Positions 8,832 to 18,931 are shown, numbered from the stretch's first letter. The stretch is DNA of 64,000 nt from Sugiyamaella lignohabitans (GCF_001640025.1 NC_031671.1:2709602-2773601); one strand, 5' to 3'. The notes: generated from the letters alone by a model not told the origin. Made by a program: numbers and translations.

Positions 8832-11530
8832 CTATTCATCTTCTCCCTCAACTTCTTCAAGCTTCTCTTGATTAGAATGTTGATCATCGGCTTCTGTGTG
8901 AATGATACTCTCAGGCTCCACAACTGTCTGCTTTAAGTCCTGGTTGTGCTCAGTTTCCAGAAGAGCATGAATATCTTTAACACTCTCTTGCCCAGCAATG
9001 TTAATGGATTCGGATTTGACATCCTCAACTGATGCTTCTGTGCCTATACCACTGTGACTAGTAACTGTACTCGATTCTTGTGCTTGTTCTGGTTCTGGTT
9101 CAAGGTCTAGCTTCCTGGTGACCTCGGGCTCAGACTGCTGTTCAATCTGCTTGGGAACCTCATGCACTTCTTGTTGTAGTTCGACAGGACGAGTAGAAAC
9201 AGGTTCGGCCAATGGCTTAACCTCGAAATCAAACTCAGGCTCAGCTTGCGATTTTGTTTCGAGTGCTGCTTCAGGCTCAACATGAGACTCGAGTACTAGC
9301 TCATGCTCAAGTTCAGACTCTGGACCACGCTTTTGTTCATGTTCTACCTCTACCTTAGAATTGGATTCAGGTAGTGCTTCTACCACAGGTTCGGCATCAA
9401 CATTGATGGATTCACTACCCTCAACATTGCTCTTCGAGCTGTTATCCTCAATACCATCTGTAGTCTTTTGTAGCTCAATATCATCAGTTTTAGCTTCAGA
9501 CTTAGCTTTAGGCTCTAATTCCCAGACGTGGTCGACTATAATAGTAAACTCACTCTTAGCACTGGTAGGCAGACGACGTCCACGAGGGCCCTTTGCTCTC
9601 GACTTGCGGGCATCATTAGTACTGGTTGGAGCAGGAGCTTTTTCAGTCGCATCTTCTTGCTGTGGCTTCTTATCGTCATCTTCTTGTTCTTCACTTGACA
9701 CGGGTTTCATAGGAAAGCCACCTGGTGGTGGTGGACCTCTAGCCATCATGTTGTTGAGATCGTTGAACAGGGACGCTCGAAGAGACCCAATTTTAGATCC
9801 TACTGGTGGCTTGGGTTTAGGCTTAGAACTGACTTGTTCTGAAGTCGCTGCAATAAAAGACGAGGCTATTTTTGAAGTAGGACGAGCTGGGACAATCGGC
9901 TTTGGCTTTGAGGCTGGAGGAGCTGGAGCCTTGACAGCCTGCTCGGATCTTTGTGGTCTCTGCGAGGGTCTAGGAGGAGCTTTAGGGATGGATTCCGTTG
10001 TAATTGACTCTGTACTCTTTTCTGCTGTCTCTGATATCTCCTTAGTTGAGTCGGCAGCGAGTAAAGGGCTGTCAGACTTCTCAGGAGACTTAGATGGTCT
10101 TGCAGGAATAACAGGAGAAGCATGTGGACTTGGTTCGGTTTCGACTGGAAGCACAGTTTCTTTATCTTGAATTTCTTTCTCAGAAATGCTGTCTTTGCCA
10201 TCTGTCGATAGTATCTCACGCTCTGCTACTTTAGTTTCAATAGCAGTTTGGTTTTCCTCGGCAATAACTGAAGGAGTTGTCTCACCTGCTACCTCAGTGT
10301 CTTCCGACACTGGTACGACAGTATTCTCAACTGCTGAATCAGGAATTTTCTGGCTGTCATCTTTATCAGGAGCATCAACATCATCTGATGACTTTGGATT
10401 CCTAATATTATCAACTTCTGAAGCCGGGGTAATATTTTTTAGAGCTTCTACTGGGGATGTAGATGGCTGCTCTGTTACTGGCTGTAGCGTTTGCTCGCTC
10501 TCTGAGAGTGGTTCCTTTATGAATGAAGCATTTGCTTCTGTAAAATCTGAAGAGCTGTTGGAAGATACGGGTTCCTCTGCTTCAGCGGGTTGAACTTCGA
10601 CTGGGCTCGTACCCGTTAAATTTTCCTTTACATCAGACAGTTCACCAGAGACAGATGCAGTAGAAGAAGCCGAAATATCATCTGAAATAATAGTCTCAGC
10701 AGATTCTGATGGTCTTTTAGAAGTAGATTGGGGTCTTGAGGATGGAATTGCAGGCACAGCACGTTCGGTGCTCTGGCTTGCATCTGACGAGCTGGTGGGT
10801 CTTGGCCTGGAAGGGATAGCTGGCAAGTCTGGAGTTGAGGTCGCAATGGGTCTATTAGGGACAGGAGGCTGTTCAACAGCATCAGATGTAGTAGAGAATT
10901 GGGTTTCAGAACTTGTCGTTAACGGGGCAGACGGCCGATCTGGAACGTTAGGTGGCTGTGAAGTATGCAAAGAAGGACGGGAAGGAACGACAGGAGCTTC
11001 TAATTCTGCACCTGAATCACGCAGTATATTACTATCATCTTCAGGTTGTGCCTGTTTAGAGGGTCTAGAAGGTATCTGTGGCAATGCACTTGGTTCGGTT
11101 GTACTTGCAGGGGCAACAGCATCGCCTACAGCATCCTCAGTGGGTTCAGTAATTGTAGATGTGCTTTCAACTTCATCAGCAGGTGGTCTTGAAGAAGCTT
11201 TAGCTGGTCTCTTGGGGATTGATGGGACTGGTGAAGCAGTAACGGGAGGGGTGGCATCGTCGCTGGCAGATCTCGAGCTGGAAGGTGGCCGTACTGGGAT
11301 TACAGGGATCGCATTGGAAGAGGTACTTGACAAATCAGACAGAGTAGGGCTTGCTGATGGTCGGCTCTCTGGTCGCTTGGGAATATTGGGGATATCAGAG
11401 GCGACTGGCTAGAGATGAGTTAGATATGAATAATATGTTTGGTACAGCCATTACTTACACTTGGGGAAGAATTGTCTGTCACAGGTCTCGGTCTGGCAGG
11501 AATTGATGGCAAATCTGAGGAATCCGACAT
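8832..11530 (-). CDS. AIM21: AIM21-like actin-patch protein, two exons
   Basis: Likely ortholog of yeast Aim21, which with Tda2 controls actin assembly at barbed ends in endocytic patches. Exon 1 is 11530-11459 (MSDSSDLPSIPARPRP..., 24 codons); the 50-nt intron is 11458-11409 (GTAAGT...TATCTAACTCATCTCTAG); exon 2 is 11408-8832; 882 residues in all. The N-terminal half is an array of proline motifs of the form IPxRPS, typical SH3 ligands. A conserved-looking middle block contains KIGSLRASLFNDLNNMM, then KSRAKGPRGRRLPTS and a segment ending in VDHVWELEP. The last 230 residues are acidic, Glu-rich and low in complexity. The family assignment rests on the proline array plus the RAKGP-GRRLP block; it could be another SH3-ligand scaffold. 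Without the intron, the N-terminus would lack an ATG. Confidence 0.68.
11409..11458 (-). other. Intron of AIM21-like gene (50 nt)
   Basis: Donor GTAAGT, branch CTAAC, acceptor CTAG. Removal joins phase-0 exons (SSPS|PVASD) and supplies an ATG. Confidence 0.8.
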
Positions 11531-11762
11531 GGCTGTAATTTATATTTCCAATAGGTCTAATGTGAATCACAAACCAGTCTTCAGATTGACTCTATCTCTT
11601 CTTAAATGAAGCTGCTTGGCGGGGTAAACATGGCCGCAGCATGATAGCCACATATTACAGACATCACGTGCAGACCACGAACCAGTTAACGGCCCTGACT
11701 ACTTCACTGGATTTACAGTGAGAATGTCCTTTAAATTTTTAAAAAAAGCTAGGGACCAGACG

Positions 11763-11820
11763 AACTACTGCGAAGCAGTAGCTACGGGGTCTGGGGCAGA
11801 GCCCCAGCCGCCGGAGGTAG
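11763..11820. repeat. GC-rich element, copy 6 (half element)
   Basis: Perfect hairpin CTACTGC-GAA-GCAGTAG (11765-11781), then ACGGGGTCTGGGGCAGAGCC and GCCGCCGGAGG. The stem differs from copy 3 at one pair (C-G becomes A-T), a compensatory change. It lies in the spacer between the acyltransferase 3' end and the AIM21-like gene. Confidence 0.8.
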
Positions 11821-11928
11821 TCTAAAAAAACACACCGGCTACGAGGGTTACTAAATGCTATATTATACAACAAAATACTATAGAAATACAATAAATATCT
11901 CGAAGCTTGGCTAAGAAAGGCTCGATTA

Positions 11929-14208
11929 TTATAGCTTGGCGACTTCCAGCTTCTGGCCAACCTCACGTAGAAGTTCAAATACACGGCTAGTCATGCCTGG
12001 GATGAGACTGTGCCTAAGGGGTCTGTTTCGCGACATAGCAATGGCTTCAGAGAACTCGTAGAGCTTTCCGGAGGGAATGAAATGACCCTTACTGTCTACC
12101 TTGGGAATCCACTCTTGTGCGAGCGAAACATCGGCTTTACGATTCTCATCAACATGTCGGATTAGAATACCCTGTTGCTCAAAGTACTGGAAGGCATCCT
12201 TCAACATCTCTTTGTTCACAGCCTCATAATGAGCGATGACGCCTTCGTGGTAAAGAGTCTTTGCCAGGGTCTGCGCCATGTTATAAAACAAGTTGGCAGG
12301 AACCCGTTTGTAGGGAGCCAATGCAAATAGTGTAATCGAAGCTGTCCAATAGCCGTCAATAAAGGGCCATAATAGATAGCAGTAGAAATCGAACACTTCG
12401 CCCTCACGAATCATCTCGGCATTCGACATCTCTACAATATCACTTGCCTCGTCATGTGCAGTTAGAATGCCCTGTCTGTGCAATGAGCTTAGAGTATCAT
12501 TGATGTTATTGTCCAGGCCATCTGGTTTGAACACAAACTCTCCTGCTAGCAATGTCGATAAGAACTGTACCTGAGAGTGCACAGCCGCTTTGGATACTAT
12601 TACATTGCCAGTACGACGGATTTGTGTGAATATAGCAATGGAGCCAATCGCTTCGGATATAAACAAATGGATAACCTGATTACGGTAGTAGCTGAGTCTG
12701 AATGCATCCTTTGGATAATACGTAGTCTCCAGCAGCCCCTTTTCTTCAACACCGACTAAATCAGTTCCCAAGACTCGTAGGGCATTCAGAATGACAGCTT
12801 CGGGGTCTTTGAAATGAGGATCGCTACCGCTATTGTAATTAGTTGTCAGAGTACCAATTCTGCCACCAGCTTCGTGGACTTTGGTAATGAGCCAGTCAAT
12901 TCTTCGACTCAGTTGATTCATACTCAAACCTCTCTCTGAACAGGTCAACAGAATAGTACCCACTAAAGAAGTGGGCATGACAACCGATACTTTGTTAATA
13001 TCCGCCAAAATTCGGTAACCTAACGATCTCAAGACTTTAGTATGGGTGTTCTTTGCCAGTGGTCTCTCTAACGGGAAGCTTAGAGCTCTGATTTCAGCGT
13101 CAGACGAAAGCTGGTCAATGACCCAGCCTTTCAAAGACCAAGGATCGTGGAATCGCACGTCTAGTCGGCCCATTCGTAAAGATAGCACTTTACGGGAATC
13201 CAGGAATCCCATTAATGACTCTTGGATTTTTTCTTTTCCAAGAAGCTCAGTTGCATAGGAGTTGGCTTCAACTACCTTGTCATATTGGGTAGACACAGGA
13301 CAAATCCACGTGTCTTGGATATGTCCGTTCAGAATGGAATCGAGAATATACTTCAGAATACCGAATTTAGGAGGCAGGAGTTTTCCAGATCTGGATCTAG
13401 TACCCTCAATAAAACATTGAAGATTATATCCTTCTTTGAGGATAGTTTCAAGATATGATTGTACGACACCCTGATACAAGTAGTCCTGGGACCAGTTGCC
13501 TCTACGGATGAACATTGCACCCACTTGTTGAAGCATATAACCAAGAATGGGCAGATTCAAGTTTTCACCGGCAACCACTACAGGGAGTGATAGTCCTATA
13601 CGGAAACAAATGAATTGCATGGCCATGTAGTCGAAATGCGACTTATGACATGGTAGGAATACAAGACTCTGCTTTTTGGCTTGTAATTCTTTGGCCTTGG
13701 CTCTTATTCTAGCAACCTCTTCGGAGTTTATATGAACACCTTGATGATAACAACGAGCAAAAATTTGTCCCACAACAAAGTACATGAACTTCAAAATCGA
13801 TTTATGATCATAGGTAGCTATTCCTTTAGCAATTAGGCCCTCGGCGATATACGTGATCCAAGACGTAAACTCTTCCTTTCGCGCTAATCGCTGGTTGGCA
13901 GTCAATATCCAGCTCTGTTCCTTTTGCATCCTGATCTCCACAAGATCTTTGATACGCTTCTGGAGAACTGGATGATGGAGAGTTCGGTTAATCACGTCTT
14001 CTGTGACCTCTGGATAATACAATGGATGACCAAAATACTCATCATAACCACGCCATGAGGAGCCGGCAATGTGCTGATTGAGGTTCTTCATAAACTGAAC
14101 AGGATCTTTCCGGAATCGAATCATATCAGAGACAATATTCATCTCTTCCTTGTTGTCGGAAGGGGCCTCATTATGGCCTGTCGAGTCTAGAATGTCAACA
14201 TCGACCAT
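11929..14208 (-). CDS. PlsB/GNPAT-type glycerol-3-phosphate or dihydroxyacetone-phosphate acyltransferase
   Basis: Transfers an acyl chain to glycerol-3-phosphate or DHAP, the first step of glycerolipid (or ether-lipid) synthesis. The 759-residue protein has the acyltransferase motifs in order: block I HKSHFDY (H-x4-D, about residue 190), a block around MFIRRGN, block III FIEGTRSRSGK, and block IV ICPVSTQYDKVVE. These are the spacing and sequence of the bacterial PlsB/animal GNPAT/GPAM family, not of the Gat1/Gat2 enzymes of S. cerevisiae. No signal peptide is visible; the C-terminal 400 residues are the helical extension typical of the family. A C-terminal AKL tripeptide (...VAKL) resembles a peroxisomal PTS1, which would suit a DHAP acyltransferase. 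Substrate choice between G3P and DHAP cannot be read from sequence. ATG at 14208. Confidence 0.88.
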   Translation of the reverse strand: MVDVDILDSTGHNEAPSDNKEEMNIVSDMIRFRKDPVQFMKNLNQHIAGSSWRGYDEYFGHPLYYPEVTEDVINRTLHHPVLQKRIKDLVEIRMQKEQSWILTANQRLARKEEFTSWITYIAEGLIAKGIATYDHKSILKFMYFVVGQIFARCYHQGVHINSEEVARIRAKAKELQAKKQSLVFLPCHKSHFDYMAMQFICFRIGLSLPVVVAGENLNLPILGYMLQQVGAMFIRRGNWSQDYLYQGVVQSYLETILKEGYNLQCFIEGTRSRSGKLLPPKFGILKYILDSILNGHIQDTWICPVSTQYDKVVEANSYATELLGKEKIQESLMGFLDSRKVLSLRMGRLDVRFHDPWSLKGWVIDQLSSDAEIRALSFPLERPLAKNTHTKVLRSLGYRILADINKVSVVMPTSLVGTILLTCSERGLSMNQLSRRIDWLITKVHEAGGRIGTLTTNYNSGSDPHFKDPEAVILNALRVLGTDLVGVEEKGLLETTYYPKDAFRLSYYRNQVIHLFISEAIGSIAIFTQIRRTGNVIVSKAAVHSQVQFLSTLLAGEFVFKPDGLDNNINDTLSSLHRQGILTAHDEASDIVEMSNAEMIREGEVFDFYCYLLWPFIDGYWTASITLFALAPYKRVPANLFYNMAQTLAKTLYHEGVIAHYEAVNKEMLKDAFQYFEQQGILIRHVDENRKADVSLAQEWIPKVDSKGHFIPSGKLYEFSEAIAMSRNRPLRHSLIPGMTSRVFELLREVGQKLEVAKL

Positions 14209-14892
14209 TTTTAATTCTAGAATATCTATTTTTCTTAGCTGACCACTGGGATACTGTTGTGCCAGACCAACTGGCCAGAATTCTGTTTTGTGAGATGTGT
14301 GTCTGGAATGTTTATATATATATTTGAACTCCCGATGCGTCTACCTCGGCAATTTTATGCTTGATACCTCTAAATGCACAATTCAACTATACTAGCTGAT
14401 CCTCCAGGGGCAACTAGTATCAAGGGACTAGCCAAGGTAGTATTTTTAGTATATGGGTCAACTTCAAAAAACGATAATTGAAATGTGTAGGAAGTCACCT
14501 CATTTATAACCTCTGTACTCGTTTGCTCCGAGTTTATTCAGATCACAACTCTAATGTGGGGAAAATGTCGACATTTTGTTGGGTGGTAAATCGGCCTCTG
14601 ATGTTGGGCAGGGAATATCACTGCCAAGTTGCATTAAAAGTGAATTTTAAGTTGCACCAATGTGGGGTACAGAAGCCGAAGAGCATTTTTCGAGCATCAG
14701 ATCTGGTTCAGCTTATACCGCGGTAACTGGTTGGCTGGTGATGATTTCCTGGAATTCTTCTGAAAGTTCTCTGATAATGAATAAGTGCAGATAAACCAAG
14801 GGAAATTGCCAGAGGAAAAGTCTCTGACTCGAAATAAGGAAAAGCAAAATTATTTATTTTCAGGTATACAAGACCTAGTTGATGTTTATATA
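14209..14892. other. Intergenic, nothing recognised
   Basis: About 680 bases between the acyltransferase promoter side and the 3' end of the GH35 gene. Short ORFs only. Confidence 0.6.
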
Positions 14893-16503
14893 TCATGGAA
14901 ACATACCATACAAATTTTTGTGAACATAAATGTTACAAATAGAAAGACCGGTAGTAGCTGGATAACACAGAGGAACGTGATAATCGCCATAGTCAGGATT
15001 TACAGAAGCAAATTGCCAGCGCGAGTTCGAGGCAGTTTCATCTCCATTCAACAACCGAGTCTGCTCCCAGTCTCCATCGACATAGCGTCCTTCCTCAACA
15101 GACATGATCTCAACACGATGGTCAGTACTGGAAGAGAACTGAACGGTATAACCATATCCAATACCTACGAACTTGTTATCACTGGTTTGCATGATCAGTC
15201 CAAAGCCAGATTGAGGTTTACCATAACTGTGTATACGGTCGATATGGGCTGTTATATTGCCAAACGAATGTACTAAGGGTCTGGACACAGCACGGTCATC
15301 GAAATGGAACCCAAAAATTTTATTCTTGGCTTGAGCCTCGAGGATCTGAGAGGAAACCTGTTTCAGAAGACCAAAGTGAGTCTTGTAGAGAGCGCTCTCC
15401 TCCCATACACTATCAATGCCGAAGGGAGACACGCCAATTGCTTTGCATTTGCCATAGGCGTAGAACACCCGCTCTGCAGCATAATAATCACGTCTTGTTT
15501 CAGGAATCAAGAGCGGATTTCCTCCATGACGATAAGCATCGCAAAACTCTTCAAATTCGTCTGCGTAGATATCTGGACTGTACATATCGATATGGGATGT
15601 AGCAGCATTATAAATATCCATAGTATGTGGCAAAACCCCACCACTAGGATATTGATTAGGTCGCTTCCAAACCTTACTTGGCAACGAGTCGGCAATATTC
15701 AATGCCACATTGATAAAGAGAGGAATTGGATAGACCTTCTTGCCAGCAGCTGCTACACGGTCGATATATTTAGCATAGTACCAGGACATGAAAAGCTCCT
15801 CGGTGTTTTCACCCCTACCAAAGACACTTTCCCAAGACCCAGACTCAGACACTTTGGGGAATCGAGTCTTAAACTGTTGTGCCAATTGCGCTGTTTCCAA
15901 ATGAGATAGAAGTTCCTTAGGGACATTCTCCTTATAGAGCTTATTGGAGATATCAGATCTGTCACGAGAATCCCACAAGACACCAGATTCATTTTCAACC
16001 TGGACCATGATAACTGTATTGTCCTTGTCAGTGGCCTCTAGGTGTCCCATAAGACGCTGGAATGCCTTGGCATCTGCCTCCACATTGTTCTCATGAAACA
16101 CAGACAATGTCTTGGTCGTAGTCAAATAACCATCTTTCCAAATAACGGACCGAGGAAATCTTTCGGGATTTTGTTTAACCCATGTAGGTACATAGGCTGA
16201 TTCACCGTTCTTGAAAGACCCAAACCAAAGCAATCCGATATGGAATCCATGGCTTCTGACGCTTTCAATAACACCATCCAAGAGATTGAAGTTAAAAGTC
16301 CCTTCCTCCGGTTCAATATGCTCCCATGAGACAGGCAAGAAAATTGTGTTGATGCTATATTCAACGAGGCGGGGTAAAACCGACTGCAGAAACTTGACAT
16401 TAGAGGCTGTCGAGTTGTGCAATTCAGCTCCTAGGACAAGAAATGGCTTGTCCTGAACATACAATTGACTAGTGTCACCAACTTTCTTAAGATGGGGATG
16501 CAT
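14893..16503 (-). CDS. GH35 beta-galactosidase-like enzyme (DUF5597 type), copy A
   Basis: Predicted to release terminal beta-linked galactose from an oligosaccharide. The 536-residue protein has a TIM-barrel start (INTIFLPVSWEHIEPEEGTF), the acid/base Glu in IMVQVENESGV, the nucleophile Glu in LLIPETRRD, and a C-terminal beta domain (GFGLIMQ..., LLNGDETAS) as in the DUF5597 GH35 enzymes known mainly from bacteria and filamentous fungi. There is no signal peptide, so it should act in the cytosol on imported sugar. It is divergent from and paralogous to the gene at 16865, sharing about 360 bp of promoter, and sits beside a sugar porter and a zinc-cluster regulator. The gene is intronless. Enzyme family is firm; substrate (lactose, galactosyl-xyloside, other) is unknown. 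Confidence 0.85.
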   Translation of the reverse strand: MHPHLKKVGDTSQLYVQDKPFLVLGAELHNSTASNVKFLQSVLPRLVEYSINTIFLPVSWEHIEPEEGTFNFNLLDGVIESVRSHGFHIGLLWFGSFKNGESAYVPTWVKQNPERFPRSVIWKDGYLTTTKTLSVFHENNVEADAKAFQRLMGHLEATDKDNTVIMVQVENESGVLWDSRDRSDISNKLYKENVPKELLSHLETAQLAQQFKTRFPKVSESGSWESVFGRGENTEELFMSWYYAKYIDRVAAAGKKVYPIPLFINVALNIADSLPSKVWKRPNQYPSGGVLPHTMDIYNAATSHIDMYSPDIYADEFEEFCDAYRHGGNPLLIPETRRDYYAAERVFYAYGKCKAIGVSPFGIDSVWEESALYKTHFGLLKQVSSQILEAQAKNKIFGFHFDDRAVSRPLVHSFGNITAHIDRIHSYGKPQSGFGLIMQTSDNKFVGIGYGYTVQFSSSTDHRVEIMSVEEGRYVDGDWEQTRLLNGDETASNSRWQFASVNPDYGDYHVPLCYPATTGLSICNIYVHKNLYGMFP

Positions 16504-16864
16504 TGTTAAGTATCCACCGAATTGTTGAATGATGCTTCTTGTTAATGAAGAACCAGGGCTTATTTATATTCTTCAAAAGATATGACCCGGCCCTGCATTG
16601 ATGTACAGGTCGTTGAATGTGGGGTGCATAATGCACACTGAGGGGCACGCTGGTCATAACCCCCACGCGCTAAACTCGCAGCATCGGCTTTGACGCCCTT
16701 TAACTGGCTAGTTAATCTAAGATCCACGTCTGCAGATCAGACTATCAATTCTTATCTAATTACCGGGCGGATGTTTCCTAAGTATAGAAATGATTTATAT
16801 CGGACCTTCGAACACTTATCAATGGATAAAATAAGGAGTGGTCCTATTGATTTCTAATCTCAAT
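16504..16864. promoter_or_regulatory. Shared divergent promoter of the two GH35 genes
   Basis: A 361-bp spacer between divergent starts. It contains an inverted repeat GTGCAT-A-ATGCAC (16624-16636), GC-rich blocks (CCCCACGCGC, TACCGGGCGG) and TATA-like TTATAT at about 16795. An ATG at 16822 would start an 11-codon out-of-frame uORF for the rightward gene if transcripts begin upstream of it. The arrangement would allow co-induction of both glycosidases. Confidence 0.55.
16624..16636. promoter_or_regulatory. Palindrome GTGCAT-A-ATGCAC
   Basis: A perfect 6-bp inverted repeat around one base, in the middle of the shared GH35 promoter. It is a candidate operator for a dimeric factor; no known factor is assigned. 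Confidence 0.4.
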
Positions 16865-18547
16865 ATGAAGCTTACAAACTATTTATACAGTTCGGTATAT
16901 CCGAATTCACAAGAACAACCAGCAATGATTGAAATTAGAAACAGATTACTCTATATTAACAATTCACCATTTGTCGTGCGCGGTGGAGAGCTTCAGAACT
17001 CGTCAATGAGTTCTGCTGCTCATATGCGGCCAATTTGGAAAAGTCTAAGTGATTCCAATTTGAATACTGTTTTAGGCGCTGTCACCTGGGAACAAATTGA
17101 ACCTGAGGAGGGCAATTTTGATTTCAAAGAACTAGATGCCTGCATTAGAGATGCAAGAGCTGCTGGGTTGAAGTTGGTGCTTCTTTGGTTTGGTGCTTTT
17201 AAAAACGGCATGTCCTCATATGCTCCGAGCTGGGTCAAATCAAACCCTCACCGCTTCCCACGGGTTGTAGTTAAAAGGCCCGACGGAAAACTGAGGTTCA
17301 CTGAAGTTTTATCAATCTTAAGTGGTGATGAAACCAAAGATGCTGACTCTATTGCCTTTGCAAAACTCATGTCTCATATACGTCGGATTGACGAAAAGCA
17401 CTGCACTGTGATTATGGTCCAATGTGAAAATGAAGTTGGACTACTTTCAGATAGCATTGATCGTTCGTCAATGGCTGAGGAACAATTTCAATCTGCTGTT
17501 CCCGAAGATTTGTTAAACTTTCTTAGAGAGGACTGGAATTCTTTGCATCCACTATTCAAGGAGAAGTTTTCCAAACCCAGTGTGACTAGTAATGGGGGTA
17601 ACTGGGAGCAGGTCTTCGGAGAATCACCATTCACAAACGAATTATTTATGGCCTACCACTATGCGAAGTACGTAGACCATGTAGCATTGTCCGGTAGAAA
17701 GGAATATAATATTCCTATTTACACCAATGTTTGGCAGAACCAGTATGGCAAACAGGGTGCAGCAGCAGGTGGTGGTAAACCTGGAGAGTATCCTAGCGGT
17801 GGTGCTATTGGCGGTGTACTCGATATTTGGATGCGATTTGCTCCTACATTGGATTTTATTTCCCCTGACATTTACGTCAATGACTATGATGAAAGATGTC
17901 AATGGTACTCCCACAAGAACCAACCACTTTTCATTCCCGAGCAAAGAAGAGATGAATATGGAGCTAGAAGAATGTGGAGAGCCATTGGAGAATATAAAGC
18001 CATTGGAGCTTGTCCTTTTGGCATTGACAGTCTAGAATATGATACCTGGAAGAAACATTATAAGTTGCTTAAGGAGGTTGAACCTCTGTTAATTGATGCA
18101 TATAAAAATGATCATCCAATGACGGGATTCTTTTTCGACGAGTTTAATTCTAAGGCACCGGCAGATGTCATTCACCACAATTTCCCTAAGTATCGCGTCA
18201 CTATTGAAAGGTCTCGTGTATTCGGGGTGCCAGATGTGGGCTATGGAATAATTATAAATTATAGTCCTGATTCCTTCGTGCTAGTAGGTACAGGATTCCA
18301 GGTCACCCTTACCGCTGCAGATAACCAACTACAAGCTGGAATTGCTAAGGTACAAGAGATTTATTTTGAAAACGAAAATCTAAGAACTCTCAGATGGATG
18401 AATGGAGATGAAACTCAGTCGGGTGCTTGTATTATGATGCCAAGTGAAAAAATCGACTATGGCGACTTTCCAGTTGCTATCTCAATTCCTGCCGGATCTA
18501 AAATGGCCATAGCTCACGCTTACACCATTCCATCTTATGAAGGTTGA
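16865..18547 (+). CDS. GH35 beta-galactosidase-like enzyme (DUF5597 type), copy B
   Basis: Paralog of copy A with the same layout: VTWEQIEPEEGNF, LLWFGAFKNGMSS, acid/base Glu in IMVQCENEVGL, nucleophile Glu in LFIPEQRRD, and the C-terminal domain with GYGIIINYSPDSF and MNGDETQSG. From the ATG at 16865 it is 560 residues; the ATG at 16925 (MIEIRNRLLYI) would give 540, closer to copy A (536), and alignment of LYINNSPFVV with LYVQDKPFLV makes that start equally credible. No signal peptide, so cytosolic. Copy B has a Gly/Ala-rich insertion (QGAAAGGGKPGEYP) where copy A has a shorter loop. The two copies are clearly diverged, so the duplication is not recent or they were acquired separately. Confidence 0.85.
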   Translation: MKLTNYLYSSVYPNSQEQPAMIEIRNRLLYINNSPFVVRGGELQNSSMSSAAHMRPIWKSLSDSNLNTVLGAVTWEQIEPEEGNFDFKELDACIRDARAAGLKLVLLWFGAFKNGMSSYAPSWVKSNPHRFPRVVVKRPDGKLRFTEVLSILSGDETKDADSIAFAKLMSHIRRIDEKHCTVIMVQCENEVGLLSDSIDRSSMAEEQFQSAVPEDLLNFLREDWNSLHPLFKEKFSKPSVTSNGGNWEQVFGESPFTNELFMAYHYAKYVDHVALSGRKEYNIPIYTNVWQNQYGKQGAAAGGGKPGEYPSGGAIGGVLDIWMRFAPTLDFISPDIYVNDYDERCQWYSHKNQPLFIPEQRRDEYGARRMWRAIGEYKAIGACPFGIDSLEYDTWKKHYKLLKEVEPLLIDAYKNDHPMTGFFFDEFNSKAPADVIHHNFPKYRVTIERSRVFGVPDVGYGIIINYSPDSFVLVGTGFQVTLTAADNQLQAGIAKVQEIYFENENLRTLRWMNGDETQSGACIMMPSEKIDYGDFPVAISIPAGSKMAIAHAYTIPSYEG

Positions 18548-18931
18548 TATGAATGTCCAATTCTATTGGAATTTGAACTTCGAAACCAAGTATTCTTATA
18601 TCCCTATATGGTCTAAATGTTCTACCACCCCCCTATTCAAGGTAGTTATGTTCTTAGAGCTAAGAAATATATTTACATTCCCTATATACAGAAATTTACC
18701 AGCCCAGTAACCAAGTCATAAGCTGCATACATCGCATTCCCTATTAGAAATAAGCATATATAGATCAATTTCTCCTCCTGGAGCTAGATAACGACGACAT
18801 ACATTGAAACAAATATTTTCAAGATATTTGCTCTTAAAACTCAGTAACTAAGGTATACATTGAATTTTACTTTACATTTCCTATTTAAATCGACCTATAT
18901 CAAGCAATGAGTGTGTTTAATAATTGAGTAT

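Noticed and set aside
9361..10170. Plus-strand frames of 269 and 214 codons over the AIM21-like gene
   Set aside because: Complement of a Pro/Ser/Glu-rich sense sequence; no family likeness.
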